Below, one piece after another: positions 36,244 through 47,806 of a stretch of DNA of 64,000 nucleotides. The translations under genes were made by a program, and so were the position numbers. The stretch is taken from NCBI GenBank assembly GCA_950106755.1, contig OX467082.1:17422001-17486000 (forward strand), read 5' to 3'. The stretch comes from Climacium dendroides (lineage: Eukaryota > Streptophyta > Bryopsida > Hypnales > Climaciaceae). Under the pieces are notes generated by a model, which did no database searches, had not been told where the DNA came from, and worked only from the letters and a program-made list of their open reading frames with translations. Positions within the stretch are counted from its first letter, which is position 1, and each line of letters begins with the position of its first letter.

Positions 36244-38465
36244 ATGGATGAGGAACAATTCACAGCGGATATTCGAATCGTGGACAAGGATATCAGGAGC
36301 TTGAAGAAGAGTATGGAAGAAATAGATCGTGAGATAGCAGACACTTTTGACCCTGAAAGCAAAAAGGCACTTCGGCAACGTCTTGACCTGATCGATCAGA
36401 ATGAGTATATGCTTCTGCAACAGAAAACTATTCTTCTGCAAGACAGAGCGAACATGCGAGATCCAAGTGAGTAATTGAGACTCGGCCATTTTTAAAGCCT
36501 ATATTGATGCGTCAGATCCTGTTGTTGATTGTCTGTGGTCCATTGATTGTTGAGTCAATAGGTACTGAGGCGGTGCAGTAATCATGCCGGTTTGTTGTCA
36601 CTTGATCGTCGTCACTTATGCCTTGGTAATCGTAACCGTGTTGCTGATGGTCTTGCACATGTGTGTTATGGTGTGTTTTTTTTCGTGAAAAATGGTTAAG
36701 AAGTAGGTACAGTAGCTATTACTCTCCCTGCATACATGCTTCGTCTGCATTTATGTTTTACTATGAAAGCTTGGAGTGAACTGTTAGCAGGTTATCTCTT
36801 ACAGTAAAAGTGTCATCTTTGCTGCTTTGTGCACGTTATAAGAAATTGGTGGTCATCATGTATGATGAGAATCAAATTACATATTCTTATTTTGTTTTTA
36901 CAAGCTACTGCTCCTTGTGGTGGTCTGTGGGTTTGTATGCAGAAGAACCACCGATGAAAAAGTCGAAGTCACTTCCAAAAGATGGACCGTTCTTTCAACA
37001 ATTTGTCCAGTCGGCAAGGCGAAATTTCTTAGCGTATGAGAAGAAGAAGTCGTAGGCGGTTTCTGGGGATTCCCAGGAGAAGTTTCTGGTGGTCTGTGGG
37101 GATCCATTGGGAAATCTTCCAACGGAAACGAGATGTTTGATCTGGATTCGCAAATGCTATGAAGATTTGATGAGGATCTTGAATAAGGCCAAGAAGCGTG
37201 AAAGATTCATTTTCCGAGGTACTGCTGGTGTAGGAAAGTCTATGTTTACGTTGGTTTGGATATCTTACCTTGCAACACAGAGGAAGAAAGTGGTTTTGAA
37301 GACAGCTTCGAAGTTGTTCTATCTTCTGGACTTCACACTAGCGGAAACAAAGGCCTTTGGTAGCTTTCAGGGTGTGGGTGACCTTCGCCTATAAGATGTG
37401 CTTAATGATACTACTGCTTGGCTCATTTTGGATGGTGGACAGGGGGATGCCTTGGAGTTCCCATGTCATATGCTTCTAACTTGTTCAAATAAGAAGGCTA
37501 ACTATCACGAATTTGCGAAGAATCCCAATTCTAGTGTCAGATTTATGCCAGTCTGGACTGGCGAGGAACTGGAGGATTTTTTGGTGGATTTCGCACCTCA
37601 TAGGTCTGTCTATGGGCACATGTCCGTGCCTGACAAAGGGACTGTTATGAAAAGTTTTTGGTTGTTTGGAGGAGTGCCTCGATGTGTGTTTCATCGTGCA
37701 AGGAGTGATCATGAGGAGCGGAGTCTAAGGACTGCCATCGAAAAGTTGGATACGAATACGTTTTTAAAGCTATTTAACAGGTCTTTTGGAGATGACGATG
37801 CTGACAAACTTGTGTACATGAAGTATTTGGACGACACATATAGCGACTATCAGTGCGACTTTGCTTCCCAATTTGTAGTGGAAAAGGTCTGGCAGCAGCT
37901 CAAGTTAAAGTCTAAGCTTAATACAGTCCATTATTTGGAGCAATTACTCTGTTGTCCTACTACTGGCGAAGCTTTCGGGAGTATATTCGAGCTTGTGGCC
38001 CACTCTTTGGTGGCTCACGGTGGGAACTTCAAGATGAAGAAAGTTTGTAAGGATGGGAAACCAGAAGCAATTGATGACCTTAAGCTGGAAAAGTTGAACA
38101 GGGAGGTGTTCGAGGAACTAAGTGATTTATGGAAATTCAAGGACGGGGATTATTGCCAACTGAAGAAAACAAATCTACAGAGTGTGGATGCTGTGATCCT
38201 CCCTAACATTCTTCTCCAGTTTTTTCATTGCACCCGAGAAAATCATGGATACAAAATTAAAGGCCTGCAGGATTTGGATGATGTGTTGAAGAAGGAAAGA
38301 TACTGCTTATTTTCCTGTGTCCCTAAGGATACCTATAACTCCACTGGTTTTCAGAACTTCTTGGATAGTAAGGGCAAGCAAGTAACTAGAGGATACAAGG
38401 AGCTGCAAGGAAAGATCGATCAGTACGTAGTCATGGTTGACTTTGAGCGCTACGGTTGTTTGTAG
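36244..38465 (+). pseudogene. Crinkler/RHS-type P-loop NTPase plus nuclease gene with two in-frame stops
   Basis: Exon 1 (36244-36466) encodes a charged coiled coil starting MDEEQFTADIRIVDK. A GT-AG intron (36467-36942) joins in phase to exon 2 (36943-38465). Exon 2 encodes a P-loop NTPase: Walker A GTAGVGKS near 37218-37241, a Walker B-like LILDGG near 37422, a TCSNKK segment after it, and FGGVPR near 37667. It ends in a segment resembling the restriction-endonuclease-fold domain of Crinkler/RHS proteins: FELVAH near 37987, SVDAVILPNILLQFF near 38180, HGYKIKGL near 38250. This architecture is known from oomycete and chytrid Crinklers and trypanosome RHS proteins, with homologues in some plants. 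TAG at 37053 and TAA at 37392 interrupt exon 2 without any frameshift. The spliced intron argues against a retrocopy. It is probably a recent pseudogene, although the part after 37395 could still be translated. Confidence 0.8.
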
Positions 38466-39851
38466 TCCTTATACTACAAGCTTGGAAGGTGTAGATTCTT
38501 TTTGTTTCAAGGGTTTAGGCCTACTCCTCTTTTGGGGTATTTGGTAGTTGTTTTGAAATGCAATAGATTGTTCTGAATTAAAGAGGTTCGGCGAGTTCTC
38601 ATAGAGCTGAATGGTAAGTAACACATGGAGATTACTCTTGTTCCACTCGAAGTAGAGACTTGTTCCGCATAGTAACTTGGTGTGTTTTGGGATAGCAACA
38701 CTAGTCGTGAGTTTTGCCGATTTCATGTGCTTCAGTAGAATTTGTACGACAATTTCGCTAGTGTCTACATATATGAATGTTTCTTCTTTCTACAGGACTA
38801 TTTTGTCCGATTTCCTATTAATTTAGTCTATATCCATCAGATACTAGAATTTCTAGATGTGAAGAATTTTTGAATTTTGAGTCAAAACAAGGGTTAGTTG
38901 GGGTTCACCTAGAAGTCGATGTTAATAGAAATAAGTGCCCATAATGAAGCTTTTACTTCTTCCTATGTCGTCATCACTGCATGTGAAGACTATTTTGCTA
39001 TGCCATTGATCTTCTATTGGATTAGTCAAAGAAATGGTTCAAGTTTCTGTATGTCAAAACTTTTGCCCTCTTGCCTCTCTTGAAGGTTGTGAAATGGTTG
39101 CTTCTTCATGAGACCCATCATCTAGAAATGTTCCTCTCTGTCATGTTAACTCACTCCATTGTACGCTCAATTCAACCGTCAACCGAAGCCGATATAGAGG
39201 CCAATATATGGTCTCTTGGAGCTACTGGTCCAGTCATTAGTCCGAATTGAATTTTTGACTAATACCGATTTGAACCTCTAGTTACGTAATTTAACTGGAG
39301 CTAAGGAAAAACTGTATTGTCTGCACTGTTTGATTTTATAGTAAGTAGTTCACGAAATTTGTGCCACTGACTAGACTGTCCAGACTACTCTTCCAATTGT
39401 GTTGCTTGCTTAACAATTAAGTTGAGTGGTATTAGTTATGAGCTAGTTTTGTAACATGTTTTAGGGTGACTCTATCCAAAATTGTAGTTATTTATGCATC
39501 GAGTAGCATTGCTAATATTACCCAACTTGTGGAACCTAAAAATTTGTAGGAGTGAGTAGCATCAATATCAACGTGCCTTCCAAGAAAGGATTTAGGGTTT
39601 AGGGTGAAGAAAAGGCTTGTTGTTCCACACTTTAGGGCCCACCACTATAGGGAATGTAGTGATTACACGGGCAAATCAGATGAATAATCAAGCCAGTGCT
39701 ACCAAATTGCACACGAACCAACTTCAACCAACATGGTGGGCCTTTCATGGCTTGCCATGTAGGTAGAGGGGTTTGAATACGAGACCTTTAGGGTACCAAG
39801 ACAAGGTACTAAATTATAAAACCACTTACATGGTGGTTGTTGAGGTGAATA
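38466..39851. other. Intergenic DNA after the Crinkler/RHS-type gene
   Basis: The gene's 3' flank, then mixed repeats. Near 39757-39840 a segment with GGTTTGAATACGAGACC faintly resembles a tRNA-type box B and could be SINE debris, but no box A is convincing. No gene is supported. Confidence 0.35.
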
Positions 39852-41140
39852 GGTGGAATGCATGAACGGGTGGCCCTTTGCTCATGTAGCCTTCAAATAA
39901 AAACAAGAAATAGTGGAATACATGAATGGGTGGCCCTTTGCTCATGTACACTTAAAATGAAATAAGAAATTGTGGAGTGCATGAATCAGTGGCCCTTGTT
40001 CATGTAGCCTTTAAATAAAACAAAAAATAGTGTAATGCATGAATGGGTGGCCCTTTGCTCATGTACACTTACAATGAAATAAAAAATTGTGGAGTGCATG
40101 ATTCGGTGGCCCTTTGCTCATGTAGCCTTCAAATAAAATAAAAAATAGTGGATTGCATGAATGGGTGGCCCTTTGCTCATGTACACTTAAAATGAAATAA
40201 GAAATTGTGAAGTGCATGAATTGGTGGCCTTTGTTCATGTAGCCTTCAAATAAAAACAAGAAATAGTGTAATGCATGAATGGGTGGCCCTTTGCTCATGT
40301 ACACTTACAATGAAATAAAAAATTGTGGAGTGCATGATTCGGTGGCCCTTTGCTCATGTAGACTTCAAATAAAATAAAAAATAGTGGATTGCATGAATGG
40401 GTGGCCCTTTGCTCATGTAGACTTCAAATAAAATAAAAAATAGTGTAATGCATGAATGGGTGGCCCTTTGCTCATGTACACTTACAATGAAATAAAAAAT
40501 TGTGGAGTGCATGATTCGGTGGCCCTTTGCTCATGTAGCCTTCAAATAAAATAAAAAATAGTGGATTGCATGAATGGGTGGCCCTTTGCTCATGTACACT
40601 TAAAATGAAATAAGAAATTGTGAAGTGCATGAATTGGTGGCCTTTGTTCATGTAGCCTTCAAATAAAAACAAGAAATAGTGTAATGCATGAATGGGTGGC
40701 CCTTTGCTCATGTACACTTACAATGAAATAAAAAATTGTGGAGTGCATGATTCGGTGGCCCTTTGCTCATGTAGACTTCAAATAAAATAAAAAATAGTGG
40801 ATTGCATGAATGGGTGGCCCTTTGCTCATGTAGACTTCAAATAAAATAAAAAATAGTGTAATGCATGAATGGGTGGCCCTTTGCTCATGTACACTTACAA
40901 TGAAATAAAAAATTGTGGAGTACATGATTCGGTGGCCCTTTGCTCATGTAGCCTTCAAATAAAATAAAAAAATAGTGGAATGCATGAATGGGTGGCCCTT
41001 TGCTCATGTACACTTAAAATGAAATAAAAAACTGTGGCGTGCATGATTCGGTGGCCCTTTGCTGATGTAGCCTTCAGATAAAATAAAAATCTAGTGGAAT
41101 GTATGAATGGGTGGCCCTTTGCTCATGTACACTTAAAATC
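39852..41140. repeat. Satellite: 59-bp monomer with 413-bp higher-order repeat
   Basis: About 22 tandem monomers of about 59 bp share a core GCATGA.T.GGTGGCCCTTTG followed by CTCATGTA. Two monomer types alternate, one continuing CACTTA.AATGAAATAA and the other G(C/A)CTTCAAATAAAA. A block of seven monomers (413 bp) repeats almost exactly: 40059-40304 and 40472-40717 look identical, and a third copy begins near 40885. That is a true higher-order repeat. The monomer length is not a multiple of three, so minus-strand open frames across it are incidental. Confidence 0.9.
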
Positions 41141-42356
41141 CATAGACTTCCTTTGGTCCTTTTCTTGCTTGGAGGGCTTTTTTTCACTTTCGGAATATCC
41201 TCCCTTTCTTCTGATTGCGGATGCTCCGACCTATACTCTTGCGTGAGTTCGTACTACAGAATCGCTACTCCGATTTGGTACACCACCATCTCCAGATCAA
41301 TTAGTACCTCATTGTAGTAGTAGAGATGGAAGAGTAGAGACTAATTGGGCTGAACTTGCTCCTCAAAGCACTATCCGCTAGTTTTACCACTACTGTTCCA
41401 ATCACTTGACCCTAGTTGACTAGTCGATCCTCTAGAGCCTCAAAAATGGTATTCACCACTGTGATCGTAACTCTACTTGGCTTATCCAGATACATGAGTG
41501 GAATTAAAATTCCAATACCCGTCTATGCCTACAATCCCTACAGTCACTAATGGCGTACCCCTCTTTTAAATGAGCTAGGTTTCAAAACTTTCTGATGGCA
41601 TACTTGTCCACCTAGGAAGCTAACCTGTATTCTGTTTTTGCAAACCCGTAAACCTCTGCCTACATATCCGTGGTCCAAGTTACGAGTTGCCTCTTCACTG
41701 TTCTCTTGTATTGATTCAGAACTCCTTCGATGAGTTTTTGAATCATCTCTTCACTCTTAAGACTCTATGGCCTTTGTATAAACCCTAGACATCCCATTCT
41801 AGCTAGGTCCTCATCTAACAGTTTTTGATTGTTCTAATTGGTGGGGATGGTCGGAATGACCATCCGAGTTGAGATCGTGGGTTTCCAGACTTTGGTAGCT
41901 CGCTCCATGACGGAAACTTTCTAATCCGGTGCAATCAACACCAACCTTGCTTTTCTCTCTCTAACACGGTTCCTATCTCACCACTCTTTCACTCAACTAT
42001 ACATGCGTGAGATCTTGCGAAAAAGAGAGGAGAAAAATGGGTGTGGAGGTGGGCTTAAATACCCGTTGGTTGCCCAACGTTCCCAAGGAAGACAGGTTTC
42101 AAACCATTCCCTCGTAACGGTTCCCTAATCCCTTAGGCCGGAACCTAAAATAGTTTGAGTTGTCACAGTGGACGGACGGTCCGTCCATCCCGTCCGATTT
42201 GTTCGTCCGTCCGGGACATCCGATGACCCCAACCCGCCCGATGTGACAATCCAGCGTCATAGTGGACGAACAGTCCGTCCATCCTGTCGGGCTTGTCCGT
42301 TTGTTTGGGACGTCCGATGAGGCGATGACCCCAACCCACCCGATGTGACAACACTG
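41141..42356 (-). mobile_element. Probable LTR-type fragment (minus strand)
   Basis: Read on the minus strand, this begins TGTCACATCGGGTGGGTTGG, has two tandem units of about 95 bp rich in GTCCGTCC/GGACGGAC (42166-42260 and 42261-42356), then a TATA-like GTATTTAAGCCC near 42055. That order (TG start, enhancer-like repeats, TATA) resembles an LTR. I see no partner LTR, target duplication or polyprotein, so it may be a solo or truncated LTR. GGACGGAC-rich DNA recurs at 57655-57735. Confidence 0.4.
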
Positions 42357-43280
42357 AAAATTGTAGGTGCTCTAAATTCGATACTTTTTGGTTTCCGTCT
42401 AGTTCCATTACGTCTTAGTTTTCCGGATACTAGCTATTTCAAAGCTTTACATTTATTGTTCCTATTTTTCTACCTCTAAGCAAAAATTTGAAAAATTCTA
42501 TACTACCTTATTCCTATTTTATCCTATTTTTTACTCGTTCAAGTTCTACGTACTCTCACACTTACTTGTGTGGTAACACCAATTTGTCACAATATTGGTA
42601 GTCAACGCAACCACCTATTTATCTAGCTAGTTTGATTGCAACCAATAATCTGAGAAATTGTTGAATCTCTCAGATACTTCAAACTTTGACTCCAACTCCC
42701 TACATAAGTCAACAATTATTTTATGGTATCTTTCTTAGTTTAGCGCCAAATACTCCTTCATCAACATCTTTAAATTTCGTTGAGTGTAAAACACAACAAC
42801 TATTGTTCTACTTTCAACCATAAATTCGTGTAGAGGCATATGGGGATTCAAGGGCTTCTTGTGCTTCTTTTGGCTTGATCATGAAGGGTTTGAATGTTTG
42901 ATGAACCCAAGGCCATCGATGTGTTTGTGGATGGATGTATCATCTCACAAATGTCATCCAAGTTTACAAACACCGGATGTTTCTCTGACAAACCATTCCC
43001 TTTCCCTATCATAATCAATAAAAACTTCTCCAACAGGCTTCTATTTCAATCCCCAAGCGCAAAAATTAAAAAAAAATCAAAAAGTCCAGGTAACATATGC
43101 GGGCCAAGCCCACCATCCACCAAACTCACTCGCATAGGCCACTTGGCAAACTAGCATGTGAAGCCTAGGACGTGGACTTGGCAAGAAAATGAAGAGGAGA
43201 AGGCACTTTATATAGTCCCCACCCACATCCTCGCCCCAGCACGTGGCATTTCCGCCCGCTCCCACTTCTATCCCCGCCTT
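42357..43280. other. Intergenic DNA
   Basis: No gene is supported. Short frames on both strands at 42850-43270 oppose each other without domain evidence. Confidence 0.4.
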
Positions 43281-43289
43281 ATTTGGTCA

Positions 43290-43504
43290 CTACGATGACG
43301 TCCGCACTTTGACAGTATTGCCCTTGCCCTAGTGTGATGGCGTTTGTGCCCTAGCAGCGGTGGAGTCCGCACCCTGACAATGTTGTCTTTGGAAGCGATG
43401 GCATCCGCGTCTTAACGTTGATGTCTGCACCCTGACAAGATGAAGTCCGCGCCTTGGCAGCAATGATGTTCGCGCCCTGACGTCCCCCATTGGCCTTATA
43501 TAAG
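43290..43504 (+). promoter_or_regulatory. Degenerate GTCCGCRCCCTGAC array and TATA box before the RING-type frame
   Basis: About eight imperfect units of GTCCGCACCCTGAC/GTCCGCGCCCTGAC type fill 43300-43490, followed by TATATAAG at 43497-43504 and the ATG at 43636. The same motif cluster plus TATATAAG precedes the hAT transposase frame at 53.1-53.5 kb. I read this as a shared mobile-element promoter. Confidence 0.5.
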
Positions 43505-43635
43505 GCCATCCCCGCCCTGCATATTCTCAATCATTCACCTCTTCATTGAGCTAGTTGTGGACATTGTACAGGGTCTATTTTTATTTGTACAAGAGGATTT
43601 TCCAACTTTTTTCTACAATCGCGACACTAGTAAGA

Positions 43636-45471
43636 ATGACAAAGGAGGAACGAGACAAGACCCAACTACAACCAGAAAACAAACACTGGAAGAGGTTGCA
43701 TGTTCTATGTAACCCCACAAAAGTTGCATTTAGGGGATGGAAGGAAGTGCCTGGGCCATGGAGTTTTGAAGATTGTGCTAACTACATAGAGTGGTGCGAC
43801 ATTGACAAGGTCTTCCCTAAAAAACAACACAACTATTACCGACGCTTTCACAAGGCAAACTTGAAGCATTGCATTGATGAGGCATTCAAAAATCAATGCA
43901 TTGAAGTATATTAGGTGTTGCACAACCTCCTCAATGTCAAACGGAATGAAGTAAATCTCTTCATTGCACGAGGTGTCCATGCTGAGGTGAAGTTGAACAA
44001 AAGAGTGGATTGGTCTACCTTGAAGGCTTTGGGGGAGAAAGTCAAAATTCCTACTCCAGCTAATGGATTCATTCCAATAGGGGTGTTGAAGTACCTACAA
44101 GGTGGATTGGACAAAAGAACAATACAGATTGAGCCACCATATACATATGAGACCGAGGCCTCTTCTATAGATAACGACTTTGATGGATCTCATATTCCAG
44201 TCATATTGAGCCATAGGTCACAACAATGCGCCAAGAAGAGGAAGATTGAATGGGAAACTAATGAAGTTGTACATGAAAATGTTGTTGAGGTGCAATTGTC
44301 TGCAAATGACAAACGAGCAATAGGAGTTGTTGATGTTACGGCTACTGCAAATATAATCCAAAGCTTGAGGACCAAACTCAAAGAAAGAAATGTTGACTTG
44401 CATTCTTTGTATGAAGATGTTTACAAATTGAGGGAAGAAGTCAAAGAGAAGAACAATATTATCACTCAATAACAATGTGACATAGAGGAACTTCGACACG
44501 CTCTGGAGGTTGCAACAATGACGAATGAAGGTCGGGATCCATGAAGGGAAGTACAAGAGCCTTTAGGCAATTCTCAAATTCCGTTGCAAGATGTACAAGC
44601 TGGTGCAACCATGTCTACTCAGGAAGATTCATTGTCTTTTGGAAAATTATCCGCCACTGCAAACATAGCTGTGTTCAATGTAGTTGGAGACATGGCGGTT
44701 GACAACAATAGAAAATTGATCGACGTGCTTGCGAAGAATTTGAGATTGTAAAATCAATTGAATGCATTGATAGAGCAATATTATCAATAGAAGTTGGCAT
44801 GCATCTTCACTGTTGATAGGACTCAACAAATGGTGGTAGAGTTCAAGAAAATCAACAACAATTATGGCGAACACAATCAAGAGAGGGGTTTTAGTTTGAT
44901 GTCATGGGCCCTTGTGAATGATCTTTTCAACATGGATGAAATGGCAACCATCAAAATTGGTGGTGAACCAACAACCATTGATTGGTCCAAACATAATTGG
45001 AATTTCAAAAATGAAATTAGTTCTGCCCTTGACTATAAGGGCAAGTTACTATTGTTGTGGCCAAATTTTTTTAAGCTTCGTGTATAACAATACTACGTGT
45101 CTTATTTGTTTAAATCCATTTGGCCCTAAAGGTGGAATGTACCTAGGCACATGTGAACACTTGTACCATCCATTTTGTTTGATTAGCTTGATGATTGTTT
45201 GTCGGCAGTGCTTACTATGCAAGGCTCCTTTTCATGAGCACTTGTACGAGTTGTTTGGTTTAGTTCCTTGTATGCCACCACATTGGAAATTCAATGCTCA
45301 AAATGTCCCTAATCATTCTCAAAAGTGGGGAACAAACTTGGTGTAGAGCTGGAAATTGAAGATGCATTCTTTGGAAAAACAACACCTCTGTACCAAATGG
45401 GGTTGAGAAAAAGATCCGGCTCAAATTGTCGAGGTGCGCCACCACCTGATTCCAATGAAGGACAAGTTTAG
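43636..45471 (+). pseudogene. Broken RING-finger and coiled-coil gene, probably mobile-element-borne
   Basis: One frame runs from the ATG at 43636 to TAG at 45469, about 612 codons. It begins MTKEERDKTQ and has a conserved-looking block WKEVPGPWSFEDCANYIEW. A coiled coil follows around 44340-44470. It is interrupted by TAG 43912, TAA 44470, TGA 44542, TAA 44749 and TAG 44788. Near 45080 the frame shifts by one, and it returns near 45343. Within the shifted part lies a RING-type zinc finger, with CLICLNPF, GTCEHLYHPFC and CRQCLLC supplying Cys/His ligands, then FHEHLYELFGLVPC. The C-terminus reads FFGKTTPLYQMGLRKRSGSN. I do not recognise the full family. A transposon origin is inferred from its decay, its mobile-DNA setting and the promoter array shared with the hAT copy. 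RING domains usually act as E3 ligases. Confidence 0.65.
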
Positions 45472-46039
45472 TGTTGCAACCCGACTTTTTAATTTTTTTC
45501 TCTCTATCGTGTTTTAGAACACGGAATCTGGAAATAGTATGCCTGGATTGGTACAGGAAGAGAAAAATTAAAAGTTAGAATGATTAGGGAAACAAATAGT
45601 CATCAACCAACAAAGACATGGAGCGGATATCAGAAATGAATCAGGCCCAGATCCAAAGCTAGAGGAACGGATCTGGGATCTGCACCTGGAAAAGTGGAAA
45701 AAAGTAATGATTAGGGTTCTAGTATATAAAAAGCTTCCTTTAGGGTTTGGACCTCCCATTTGCATCTGAGAGCTCTAGCCTTTTTCCCACGCTCTCAGCT
45801 GTTTAAATACTTCTATGTGTGTGGATGTGTGTTTCCTTTGCGTTGAGTAGAGATTATATTAAGGTGAAGTGTTAGCCGTGTACATCTAAGAGAGTGTAGT
45901 TGGTTGAGATCGGACGAGCGTCATGAGAGTCTGTGTGAGGATTGGCGCAGCTGGTAATTCAGTTGAAACCGAGGAGAGATTGTGAGGAACGAGACGTGCG
46001 GCTAGGAAAAAATGAGGCAACAAATTAGTGAAGAGCTGG
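45472..46039 (+). promoter_or_regulatory. 5' flank and leader of the gag-like frame
   Basis: Contains TATATAAA at 45723-45730, followed by a leader-like stretch to the ATG at 46040. The DNA is G/A-rich and distinct from the AT-rich intergenic type. It begins TGTTGCAACCC directly after the stop of the RING-type frame. Confidence 0.35.
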
Positions 46040-47806
46040 ATGTCGCAGCTAAAGCATCCTAGATCTTAGGGACAAGCGAGTGCATCAAAGGTAGAGATCA
46101 AGGTCAGAAAGGTGGCGCCTTTAGAACCTAGTAGGGACCGTGAGGGATCGGAGTTGATGGAGGATCTCTCCGCCATGGGGTGCACGGGTTTCTACGGAAA
46201 ACCCTAGGGCTTCAAAAATGAAGCTATAGTTAGGGAGCTCATAGAAGGAGCCCCTAACCAATTCGATAACACCATCCGGACAGTTCCGCCCATATAAATA
46301 AGAGAAATTTGGAGAGGGGTGTATGAATTTGAAGAAGGAGGCGCGGCGCAGGCCAGCTGAAAGGGGGACTTCATGAAGGGGAAGTTTAAGGGCACGGCCA
46401 ATCCCAAAGATGGGTTTGCCATAGAAGATTGCGTTGACGGGTGACACCGCCGATTACTAGAGTTCCTGGTGCCAATCCTACATCCGGAAAAACCCACACG
46501 GGTTACGTTGACGATCGGAAAAGCCATCTTTGGAGCCCTAAGCAGGGAGAAGAAGATGGATTGGGCGAGCTTCATCTACAGACTGATGAATGTCTTGGTG
46601 GCCAATGTGAGAAAGAGTAGGGCTACTCTGGTATGCACCTACCTTTTCCACCTGTACAAGAATCAGAGCCTTTTCACCGCGGAGGAGAACAAGGAGTGGA
46701 GAGCCCAGATGGCTCTCTGGAAGTTTGGAGGATCGGATGAAGAGGGATCCAAGACCGAACCGGATAGCCCAAAGCCAGAAGACAAGGGTGAAAACGCAAG
46801 GAAGAGGGCCTAGGAGGATGAAGAGGAAGAAGAAGAAGTTCCCCTTAGTAGAAGAAGGAGCAAGCGGACGCCCAACCTAAGGGGCTCCCCTTCCGGACCC
46901 AACAAGGACAAGGAACTAGAACCAGTGGTCAGAGCGGAATCGGCTGTTCTAAGGAAGGTGGAGCCAGTTGAGGTGGTCAAGCCGAAAGCGACTCTGTTGA
47001 CTCAATTGACAGACCTTATGGGTCCATTCAATGACCTGATTCGGATTCTCATCGCAGTGAGAGCGGATTGGAAAGTCAAGAACACCACGCTCTGAGAAGT
47101 GGCTGACTTGGTGGGAGGAAAGGTGAGCAGTATGCTACCAGAAGCGGTGGCGAATTGCATCAACAACCCGGATGTAATCCGAGAATTGGAGGACCGGGTG
47201 TTAAAGCAGAACATTAACATGTGGGAGATGGATAAATTGGTGTTCCTGTTGCAAGGAGAGATTTAAGGCTTCTGAAAGGATCTGGAGACCAGCCGAGAGC
47301 AGGTGAGGGCTGCAAGGTCACTGCATGAAGAGACTAGGGCAACAATTGAGCGGATGACTTTGGTGGTGGGAGCATCCAACGATGTGATGGCGAAGGCCAA
47401 GTTATTTGATGAGGGAATGCAGAATGATCAGAAGCTTTTCGGAACCCGGATTGTCCGCATCCTTGCTGACTTCGCCGGGGAGATAGAGGACACCATGAAG
47501 GAATTTCGAAAGGATGCTAAGGGAATAGAGGACAGCATTCAGAAGATCCACAGTGATCCAATCTCCTTATCTGGGATTTCGATCTTGGATGAATTGAATG
47601 ACCTTGAGATTTTGGAGAGGAAATTTGAGACTCCGGTCTCAAAAGAGAAGGAAGGAAGAAGAACTTCCACATCAGGAGATCCAAGATCAATAGCAGGAAA
47701 AACCTTCCCTGTGGAACCAGAACGCATTTCGGAAGGGGGAGACAGGAATAAGAACCTTAATGAAATATCGTCCCTTGCTACTCCAGATAGTGGTGGACCC
47801 CCATAG
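46040..47806 (+). pseudogene. Gag-like/coiled-coil mobile-element frame with nine stops and no detected frameshift
   Basis: A single frame extends 589 codons from the ATG at 46040 to TAG 47804. It is interrupted by TAG 46067, TAG 46205, TAA 46295, TGA 46358, TGA 46442, TAG 46811, TGA 47093, TAA 47264 and TGA 47273. The N-terminal half is globular (IREIWRGVYEFEEGGAAQAS, KMDWASFIYRLMNVLVANV, YLFHLYKNQSLFTAEENKEW). A Glu-rich linker and basic patch (SRRRSKRTP) follow, then a long helical/coiled-coil region around 47270-47620. The layout recalls gag-like or plant-transposon-associated proteins; no protease, polymerase or zinc knuckle is seen. Every stop could derive from CAA, CAG or CGA by one C-to-T change. 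Confidence 0.6.

Noticed and set aside
39757..39840. Possible SINE with a tRNA-like box B (GGTTTGAATACGAGACC)
   Set aside because: No convincing box A upstream, no poly-A or simple tail, and no second copy in the window.
40059..40717. Two identical 81-codon open frames on the minus strand
   Set aside because: They are the satellite read through. The 59-bp monomer changes phase each unit, so no stable protein is encoded; identity comes from the 413-bp higher-order repeat.
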